A program made the translations under genes and the position numbers. The notes under the pieces were generated by a model. That model searched no databases. It was not told where the DNA came from and was given only the letters and a program-made list of their open reading frames with translations. This document shows, one piece after another, positions 57,449 to 64,000 of a stretch of 64,000 bases of DNA. Within the stretch, counting starts at the first letter, position 1. The number at the start of each line of letters is the position of its first letter. This stretch comes from Thalassotalea mangrovi (GTDB taxonomy: Bacteria; Pseudomonadota; Gammaproteobacteria; Enterobacterales; Alteromonadaceae): contig NZ_SWDB01000011.1 in assembly GCF_005116735.1 (NCBI RefSeq), positions 62,001-126,000 of the forward strand, given 5' to 3'.

Positions 57449-57496
57449 GGGTACGTCCTTTTAACTTCGGGTAGCTAACTTACAATATTTCTTAGA

Positions 57497-58585
57497 TTAC
57501 TGTTGATGTTGTTCGGCGAATTGCTGCATAAACGTGACTAATGCCTTAACGCCGGCCAATGGCATCGCATTGTAGATACTGGCGCGCATGCCACCAACGG
57601 AACGATGACCTTTAAGGGCGAGTAATCCAGCTTCTTTAGCCTTGCGCAAAAACTCGTCGTTCAACGACTCATCCTGCAGGTAAAATGGCACATTCATGGT
57701 GCTGCGATTCTGCTTCGCTACACGGTTCTCATAAAAGCTGCTCTGCTCAATGAATTGGTACAGGCAATCGGCTTTTTCGCGATTTAATTGTGCCATTTTT
57801 GCCAGTCCACCAAGTTGCTTTAACCAGTTAAAAACCAGGCTCGCCAGGTACCAGGCGTAGGTCGGTGGGGTATTAAACATCGAATCGTTTTCGGCCAGTA
57901 TCTGATAATTAAATATCCCAGGTACTGAATTCATCGCCCGACCTAGCAGATCCTCGCGCACGATCACTAAGGTTAAACCGGAAGGACCAATATTTTTTTG
58001 GGCTCCAGCATAAATCAGCGCAAATTTGCTCACATCGATAGGACGTGACAATATCGTCGAGGACATATCTGCAACCAAAGGAATATCCCCGGTTTCTGGT
58101 ACTTCAAAGATTTCAATTCCATCGACGGTTTCATTCGGACAGTAGTGAACATAATCCGCATCCGAAGATAGCTGCCATTCACAGGCAGGTAATACCTGTT
58201 TTTTGCCGTTAACTTCTCTCACTGGTTCAATGACCCGGATATCGCCATATTTTTTTGCTTCACTAACCGCACTTTGTGACCATGAACCGGTAACCACATA
58301 ATCTGCCTTGCCGGATCCGGTCAGCAGATTCTGAGGGACTGCAGCAAACTGCCCACGGCCACCGCCGTGACAAAATAGCACTTTGTAATTGTCCGGGATC
58401 GCCATGATGTCGCGCAGGTCCTGCTCAGCTTTTGCCGCCAGGGCCATAAATTCAGGACCACGATGGCTTAATTCCATAACCGAACAGCCAGTATTGTTCC
58501 AATTTAAAAATTCCGTTTGAGCTTGTTGCATTACCGGTTTAGGTAACATCGCCGGGCCGGCGCAAAAATTAAAAATCTCTTTCAT
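57497..58585 (-). CDS. serC: Phosphoserine aminotransferase
   Basis: A 362-residue PLP enzyme of serine and pyridoxine synthesis. The PLP lysine is in [13 protein letters not shown], and the N-terminal [11 protein letters not shown] and [16 protein letters not shown] are canonical. It stands between gyrA and aroA, the same gyrA-serC-aroA order seen in many gammaproteobacteria. Confidence 0.96.
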   Translation of the reverse strand: MKEIFNFCAGPAMLPKPVMQQAQTEFLNWNNTGCSVMELSHRGPEFMALAAKAEQDLRDIMAIPDNYKVLFCHGGGRGQFAAVPQNLLTGSGKADYVVTGSWSQSAVSEAKKYGDIRVIEPVREVNGKKQVLPACEWQLSSDADYVHYCPNETVDGIEIFEVPETGDIPLVADMSSTILSRPIDVSKFALIYAGAQKNIGPSGLTLVIVREDLLGRAMNSVPGIFNYQILAENDSMFNTPPTYAWYLASLVFNWLKQLGGLAKMAQLNREKADCLYQFIEQSSFYENRVAKQNRSTMNVPFYLQDESLNDEFLRKAKEAGLLALKGHRSVGGMRASIYNAMPLAGVKALVTFMQQFAEQHQQ

Positions 58586-58668
58586 GAGTCACTACTATTC
58601 TATGTCTACTAATACTCAAACCTTGTCCGTGTTGACATCGGTTCAATTTACCAACGTTTCTTTATCAG

Positions 58669-58699
58669 AAAAAAAATGAGCGGTAAAAACCGCCCATTT
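58669..58699 (-). terminator. Rho-independent terminator after gyrA
   Basis: On the minus strand a nine-base stem ATGGGCGGT/ACCGCTCAT (one G-U pair) is followed by eight T, 21 nt past the gyrA stop. Confidence 0.85.
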
Positions 58700-58719
58700 A
58701 AGATGTAACACTGCTTGCG

Positions 58720-61365
58720 TTATTCGCTGTCACCTTCCGGTGCCTGCTCTTGCTCCGCTGCGCCCTGCTCTTCGCTAGGCTCTTGGCTTTGCTCAACGTC
58801 AGAGTCATGTTCGTCCTCTGGCAATGTTTCGTCTTCTTCGATTTCATCGATTCGCTGCAGGCCAACCACATGTTCATCATCGGCAGTTCTGATCAAACGA
58901 ACCCCCTGGGTGTTACGGCCAATTACGCTAACTTCATTCACCCGGGTACGAACCAGCGTACCGTTGTCCGTTATCAGCATGATTTCATCGGCATCTTCAA
59001 CCTGAACCGCACCTACAACCGCGCCGTTTCGCTCACTCACTTTGATTGAAACAACACCTTTAGTAGCTCGACTCTTCGCCGGATATTCCTCTAAATCAGT
59101 ACGCTTACCATAACCATTTTCGGTCACCGTCAAAATCGCACCTTCGTTCTTCGGAACAATCAAAGAAACCACTTTTTGTGTTTCTTCAAGCTTCATACCA
59201 CGAACACCGGTTGCAGTTCGACCAACGGTACGAACACCCTGCTCATGGAAACGAACCACTTTACCTTCGTCAGAGAACAGCATGATTTCGTTGTCACCAT
59301 TAGTGATATCAACACCAATCAGCGTATCATCATCACGAAGATTCAGGGCAATGATACCGTTAGCACGCGGACGAGAATATGCGGTCAGAGGCGTTTTCTT
59401 AACCGTACCCGAAGCCGTCGCCATAAAGATGAACTTATCTTCTTCGTACTCACGAACTGGCAGGATTGCGGTAATACGTTCATCGCTTTCCAGTGGTAAT
59501 AAATTAACAATTGGACGACCACGTGCAGTACGCGTTGCCAATGGCAATTGATAAACCTTCAGCCAGTACATACGACCGCGGTTTGAGAAACACAAAATCG
59601 TATCATGGGTATTGGCAACCAGCAGACGTTCAATGAAGTCTTCTTCCTTCATCTTAGTTGCAGCTTTACCTTTACCACCACGGCGCTGAGATTCGTACTC
59701 AGATAGCGGTTGATACTTAACGTAACCCTCGTGAGATAAAGTTACAACGACATCTTCTTCATTGATCAGGTCTTCTAACGACAGGTCATGAGAAGCGGCA
59801 GAAATTTCAGTGCGACGCTCATCGCCAAACTCTTCGCGAATCGCTTCAAGCTCTTCGCGAATGACTTCCATCAAACGCTCTGGACTTGCAAGAATATGCA
59901 ATAGCTCGGCGATGAAGTCTAATAACTCTTTGTACTCGTTTAGAATTTTTTCATGTTCTAAACCTGTTAGCTTGTGTAGACGAAGGTCAAGAATTGCCTG
60001 TGCCTGTTGTACCGTCAGGTAATATTGACCATCACGAATACCGAACTCAGGCTCTAACCACTCTGGACGTGCGGCATCGTTACCAGCACGTTCAAGCATT
60101 TCCGACACATTACCCAAGTCCCAACCTGTGCTGACAAGCGCTTCTTTAGCTTGTGCAGGTGTTGGTGAGTTTTTAATTAACTCAATGATAGGGTCGATAT
60201 TACTCAGTGCTACGGCTAAACCTTCAAGGATGTGTGCACGTTCACGAGCTTTGCGCAGTTCGAAAATAGTACGACGAGTTACTACTTCACGACGGTGCAG
60301 AATAAATGCTTCAAGCATTTCCTTAAGGTTGAACAATTTTGGCTGACCATCAGTCAGGGCAACCATATTGATACCAAAGGAAACCTGCATCTGGGTTAGC
60401 TTGTATAGATTGTTTAGTACAACTTCACCAACTTCACCGCGTTTGATTTCGATCACCATGCGCATGCCGTCTTTATCAGACTCATCGCGAAGTGCCGAAA
60501 TACCTTCTAAACGTTTTTCCTTGACCAGCTCTGCCATTTTTTCGATCAGTCGAGCTTTATTCACCTGATAAGGTAGCTCGTGCACGATAATGGTTTCTTT
60601 ACCCGTTTTCTCGTCCACTTCAACTTCGGCACGGGCACGGATATTTAACTTACCACGGCCGGTACGGTAGGCTTCTTCAATACCGGCTTTACCGCTGATA
60701 ATACCAGCAGTTGGAAAATCAGGCCCTGGGATATATTCGATCAGTTCTTCCATGGTGATATCACTATTGTCGATCATAGCAATACAGCCATTTACCACTT
60801 CCGTTAAATTATGTGGTGGAATATTGGTTGCCATGCCAACGGCAATACCAGAAGAACCATTGATCAGGAGGTTTGGTACCCGGGTCGGCAAAACCGCAGG
60901 CATTTTTTCCTGGCCATCATAGTTAGGAACAAAATCAACGGTTTCTTTTTCCAGATCAGCAAGCAACGCATGGGAAATCTTTTGCATGCGAATTTCGGTA
61001 TAACGCATAGCGGCAGCTGAATCGCCGTCCACGGAACCGAAGTTACCTTGTCCATCTACCAGCATGTAGCGTAAGGAGAATGGTTGTGCCATACGAACAA
61101 TAGTATCGTAAACCGCAGTATCACCATGAGGGTGATATTTACCGATTACGTCACCCACGACACGGGCAGATTTCTTATAGCCCTTGTTCCAATCGTTACC
61201 CAAATCGTGCATCGCGTATAAAACACGGCGATGAACTGGTTTCAGACCATCACGAACATCGGGTAATGCACGTCCTACGATTACACTCATGGCATAATCA
61301 AGGTACGAGTTCTTTAACTCGTCCTCGATATTGACTGGAATGATTTCTTTTGCCAGATCGGTCAT
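58720..61365 (-). CDS. gyrA: DNA gyrase subunit A
   Basis: An 881-residue topoisomerase subunit. Tyr122 (RYTEIRM) is the DNA-cleaving residue. The quinolone region reads GDTAVYDT with Thr at position 83 and Asp at 87; Thr83 is the natural residue in several genera. The GyrA box QRRGGKG is intact and the C-terminal beta-pinwheel is followed by an acidic tail rich in Glu. Neighbours serC and ubiG are conserved. Confidence 0.97.
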   Translation of the reverse strand: MTDLAKEIIPVNIEDELKNSYLDYAMSVIVGRALPDVRDGLKPVHRRVLYAMHDLGNDWNKGYKKSARVVGDVIGKYHPHGDTAVYDTIVRMAQPFSLRYMLVDGQGNFGSVDGDSAAAMRYTEIRMQKISHALLADLEKETVDFVPNYDGQEKMPAVLPTRVPNLLINGSSGIAVGMATNIPPHNLTEVVNGCIAMIDNSDITMEELIEYIPGPDFPTAGIISGKAGIEEAYRTGRGKLNIRARAEVEVDEKTGKETIIVHELPYQVNKARLIEKMAELVKEKRLEGISALRDESDKDGMRMVIEIKRGEVGEVVLNNLYKLTQMQVSFGINMVALTDGQPKLFNLKEMLEAFILHRREVVTRRTIFELRKARERAHILEGLAVALSNIDPIIELIKNSPTPAQAKEALVSTGWDLGNVSEMLERAGNDAARPEWLEPEFGIRDGQYYLTVQQAQAILDLRLHKLTGLEHEKILNEYKELLDFIAELLHILASPERLMEVIREELEAIREEFGDERRTEISAASHDLSLEDLINEEDVVVTLSHEGYVKYQPLSEYESQRRGGKGKAATKMKEEDFIERLLVANTHDTILCFSNRGRMYWLKVYQLPLATRTARGRPIVNLLPLESDERITAILPVREYEEDKFIFMATASGTVKKTPLTAYSRPRANGIIALNLRDDDTLIGVDITNGDNEIMLFSDEGKVVRFHEQGVRTVGRTATGVRGMKLEETQKVVSLIVPKNEGAILTVTENGYGKRTDLEEYPAKSRATKGVVSIKVSERNGAVVGAVQVEDADEIMLITDNGTLVRTRVNEVSVIGRNTQGVRLIRTADDEHVVGLQRIDEIEEDETLPEDEHDSDVEQSQEPSEEQGAAEQEQAPEGDSE

Positions 61366-61789
61366 AAAATGATGCTTTCCCTAAATCAGCAAGTTGCTTT
61401 GTGTTTTTTTATTGGTGCAGAATCTTAGCATAAACTAGCAGATTTCTGCACGGCTTTATTGAGGATTTGACGTTAGCAAACTTCCCGCAACATTTGTAGC
61501 ATTAATTGCATAATCGTGTAAATTTGCCGGGATATTAACAACACCATTTAAGTAGGTGCTTTTTAACTCAAGGTTTACATCAAGGTCGTGGTTCGATATA
61601 TAATACCTATCACGAACGCTTTCACCTGTACGTGCATTCCAGCGATTCTAATCCCTGCCTTCAGCTGTGCAACCGCATTTAAGTTGTGCTCAGAAATTAA
61701 GGCCTGGGTTTGATCAAAGGCTCAGTCCGGATAGTCAATGATTAACGTTGCAATAACATCAGGCTGTGCGTGCCTAATAAAGGAGCAAT
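61366..61789. other. Divergent intergenic region between gyrA and the DUF2375-like gene
   Basis: 424 nt with promoters presumably firing both ways. I see no repeats, no credible small gene and no terminator. AAGGAG at 61780-61785 is the ribosome-binding site of the next gene. Confidence 0.6.
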
Positions 61790-62011
61790 TTGGCCGTAAT
61801 GAGTAGTAATGACATGCCATTAACCACAGTGACTGTGCTGTATTATGATATTCACACTCTCGAATTCAATCACCAGGTCGGCCAGTTTCCCAAAGCCGAA
61901 CATGGCCGGGTCGTCATTGATGAGGAATTTAAACGCGATAAGTCGATCATTGCCGTCTGTCGTGGCGAAGTGAAAGTTTTGAATAAAATTGGTGATCGGA
62001 TTAACGATTAA
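61790..62011 (+). CDS. DUF2375/TIGR02922-like small protein
   Basis: 70-73 residues. TTG at 61790 lies 4 nt after AAGGAG, while ATG at 61799 is at 13 nt; either may be the true start. The TTVTVLYYDIHTLEF and CRGEVKVLNKIGDRI segments fit a small family known mainly from Colwellia and Shewanella, as far as I recall. No function is known. It has no signal peptide or membrane helix. It lies between gyrA and ubiG, which are usually direct neighbours. Confidence 0.75.
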   Translation: MAVMSSNDMPLTTVTVLYYDIHTLEFNHQVGQFPKAEHGRVVIDEEFKRDKSIIAVCRGEVKVLNKIGDRIND

Positions 62012-62126
62012 TACCAATTTAATCAATATATACTTTTATACAACACAGCTATTTCATCGTCGTGATGGCAATTATCAACTAACCGGCACATTGCGACGTC
62101 TGTGTAACCCTTTTGGATCTTAAAAT

Positions 62127-62840
62127 ATGAGCCAACCCGTAAACGTAAATCCGCAAGAAATTGAGAAATTTGAAAAAGTAGCCAGCCAGTGGTGGGATCC
62201 GGAAGGCGATTTTAAGCCTCTGCATCAAATTAATCCGCTACGACTGAGTTTCATCCAGTCCCACTGTGGTTCATTATTCGATATGACCAGTATCGATGTT
62301 GGCTGTGGTGGCGGTATTCTCGCCGAAAGCATGGCTCGTATAGGCGCTAAAGTCACAGGTATCGACCTTGGTGAAGAACCTCTGAACATAGCTAAGTTAC
62401 ATGCTTTGGAAGCCGGTGTTGAGCTCGATTATGAGAAAATCCCTGTCGAAGAAAAAGCCCAGCAGTTGCCAGAACATTTTGATTTAGTGACTTGCATGGA
62501 AATGCTTGAGCATGTTCCCGACCCACAATCCATTGTCAGGGCCTGTGCAGCCATGGTAAAACCCGGCGGTAAAGCGTTTTTCTCGACCCTAAACAAGACC
62601 ACCAAGTCTTACCTTCTCGCCATTGTTGCAGCAGAGAAACTGCTGAAACTGGTACCAGATGGCACCCATGACTGGAATCACTTTATCCGCCCTTCACAAT
62701 TGATCGGCTGGGCGGAGTCCGCTGGACTGCGTTGCATCGATGCCACCGGCATTCATTACAACCCGATCAATCAAAACCATAAATTGGCGCCGGGCCTTGA
62801 TGTCAATTACATTCTCGCCTTTGAAAAGCCAGCGCAGTAA
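62127..62840 (+). CDS. ubiG: Ubiquinone biosynthesis O-methyltransferase UbiG
   Basis: A 237-residue SAM-dependent methyltransferase performing both O-methylations in ubiquinone synthesis. SAM motif I is [40 protein letters not shown] is a UbiG hallmark. It lies beside gyrA as in E. coli. Confidence 0.96.
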   Translation: MSQPVNVNPQEIEKFEKVASQWWDPEGDFKPLHQINPLRLSFIQSHCGSLFDMTSIDVGCGGGILAESMARIGAKVTGIDLGEEPLNIAKLHALEAGVELDYEKIPVEEKAQQLPEHFDLVTCMEMLEHVPDPQSIVRACAAMVKPGGKAFFSTLNKTTKSYLLAIVAAEKLLKLVPDGTHDWNHFIRPSQLIGWAESAGLRCIDATGIHYNPINQNHKLAPGLDVNYILAFEKPAQ

Positions 62841-63015
62841 TCGACCGTCCCGATTTAACGATATGGCCAGTTGATCCTTGCTGGCCGTATTTCGTTTGAT
62901 AATAATCTATAGACTGAATACCTGGTGGTAGTAACAAACAAGATGGTGTGCTTGGCGGACAACAGAGCACCTGGAGTCTTCTTTTTAACAAACAGACAGG
63001 TTAACTAATTCACTC

Positions 63016-63681
63016 ATGAAGCACTGGCACAATAAAGGCATACTGTTTGATCTGGATGGCACACTGGTTGACACAGCGGTCGACTTGCATGCGGTGTTAA
63101 ATCAGCTTCTGGCTGACCACGGGCGCCCCAAAGTATCGCTGGAGAAGATCACCCCAATCGGATCCGATGGTATCTATCCGCTGCTCGACCTCGGCTTTGA
63201 GCAAGCGCTTAATCAAGCCGATAAAGAGTGTTTAAGAGCCGAGTTCATTGCCATTTACCAACAACACCCTACTCGCTTTAGCCAGTTATTCGATGGCATT
63301 GAGGACATCCTGACGACGCTTAACGCGCATCAGGTACCCTGGGGGATTGTCACGAACAAACCAACCAGCCTCACATTACCCTTGCTGGAAAAGTTTGCCG
63401 TATTAACCCACTCAAACGTTCTTGTCTGTGGCGACACCCTGGCATTCAGAAAACCTCATCCGGCGCCCATGCATCATGCCCAACAAGCGCTTGCTATTGG
63501 CGATTCAGGTAACATTCTCTATGTAGGAGATGCAAGACGGGATATTGACGCCGGTAATGCCGCCAAAATGCACACAGCAATCGCCTCATGGGGTTATATT
63601 AGCAAGGACAATGACGTTACTGACTGGGGGGCGAGATACATTATCAGTCATCCACGAGAACTCTTAGAGCTTACTATTTGA
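63016..63681 (+). CDS. gph: HAD-family phosphatase, phosphoglycolate phosphatase-like
   Basis: A 221-residue HAD hydrolase. Motif I is FDLDGTLVDT, motif II is IVTNKP, the motif III lysine is in FRKPHPAP and motif IV is YVGDARRDIDAG, all intact. Placement after ubiG is common for a Gph-like enzyme (mupP/gph type) in gammaproteobacteria. MupP, which recycles MurNAc-6P, is a realistic alternative, so the symbol is tentative. Confidence 0.8.
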   Translation: MKHWHNKGILFDLDGTLVDTAVDLHAVLNQLLADHGRPKVSLEKITPIGSDGIYPLLDLGFEQALNQADKECLRAEFIAIYQQHPTRFSQLFDGIEDILTTLNAHQVPWGIVTNKPTSLTLPLLEKFAVLTHSNVLVCGDTLAFRKPHPAPMHHAQQALAIGDSGNILYVGDARRDIDAGNAAKMHTAIASWGYISKDNDVTDWGARYIISHPRELLELTI

Positions 63682-64000
63682 ACGAATTGAATAAACAATA
63701 ATCAGCAAGGTAAGAATTTGTTTTTCTTATGGTATTTTAAAGTCAATTGAAACTCGATAAGCGGCTGAAAAAATAATGCCTGAAATGGCTAAAATAATTT
63801 TAATTTAATATTTATCGCTTGCATTTTATATAGGGTGACTTTGACAGGAGCTAGTAAGTTAGTTACCACTAACCAAAATTATCTAACTAATTTCATCGTA
63901 AATAAATGCCGCTTTACAGGGGTTGCAATAACCGTCAAACCTCATTATCTTGTGACTATATCTTGTAATACCCCCTAGATATTGTGCATTTATTTTCAAC
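63682..64000. other. Right-edge region without recognised gene
   Basis: 319 nt, AT-rich, after the phosphatase gene. No terminator, repeat or coding frame is convincing. A gene may begin beyond the window. Confidence 0.5.

Noticed and set aside
61021-61140. GyrA Thr83 as a quinolone-resistance mutation
   Set aside because: Thr at this position is the natural residue in several genera, and Asp87 is unchanged; resistance cannot be inferred.
62011-62035. TAATACCAATTTAATC resembling one end of the fold-back elements
   Set aside because: No matching right end within the next kilobase and too short to call a solo end; likely chance or an old remnant.

Overview
The window looks like a chromosomal segment of a marine gammaproteobacterium of the order Alteromonadales, most likely near Colwellia/Thalassotalea. 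That placement is inferred from gene order, protein style and the small DUF2375/TIGR02922-type protein beside gyrA-ubiG. No phage, plasmid, CRISPR array, tRNA, rRNA or complete insertion sequence is visible. Most of the window is ordinary housekeeping DNA; the unusual material is in the intergenic regions.

Layout. 1-6460 (minus): a probable four-gene trans-envelope operon, transcribed DUF1302 barrel, DUF1329 protein, YCF48-like beta-propeller, MMPL/RND transporter (cut by the window edge). 6783-10857: nhaC and pepN. 11063-14526: msrC, a small acidic protein, proQ and prc. 14641-16596: two copies of a 265-bp fold-back repeat bracketing a SIMPL-domain gene and a DUF2057 gene. 16655-23414: methylcitrate-cycle operon prpR-prpB-prpC-acnD-prpF, with ATTGTCGACAAT operators upstream. 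23436-24594: gene-poor region with a CRP-like site, a candidate three-hairpin small RNA ending in a strong terminator, and a mosaic of short repeats. 24595-26925: eight-heme cytochrome c fused to HEAT/TPR-like repeats. 27140-33601 (plus): MoxR-DUF58-DUF4381-BatA-BatB-BatC-BatD operon with overlapping genes.

33598-44606 (minus): the fatty-acid synthesis block yceD-rpmF-plsX-fabH-fabD-fabG-acpP-fabF-pabC-mltG-tmk-holB-pilZ-tatD. A third fold-back element lies at 44737-45050. 45122-50530: maf, rluC and rne, the last with a structured leader and a possible frameshifted small secreted-protein gene beside it. 50597-61365 (minus): comEA, pyrF, lapB, lapA, ihfB, rpsA, cmk, aroA, serC, gyrA. 61790-63681 (plus): DUF2375-like gene, ubiG and a gph-like HAD phosphatase.

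The genes cover lipid and envelope biogenesis (fab, plsX, lapAB, mltG), propionate catabolism (prp), RNA metabolism (rne, proQ, rluC, rpsA) and aerotolerance-type chaperone functions (Bat). The best candidates for undescribed biology are the fold-back repeat family, which shows compensatory base changes in two helices, the orphan small RNA, the RND/YCF48/DUF1329/DUF1302 operon, and the repeat mosaic upstream of the multiheme cytochrome.
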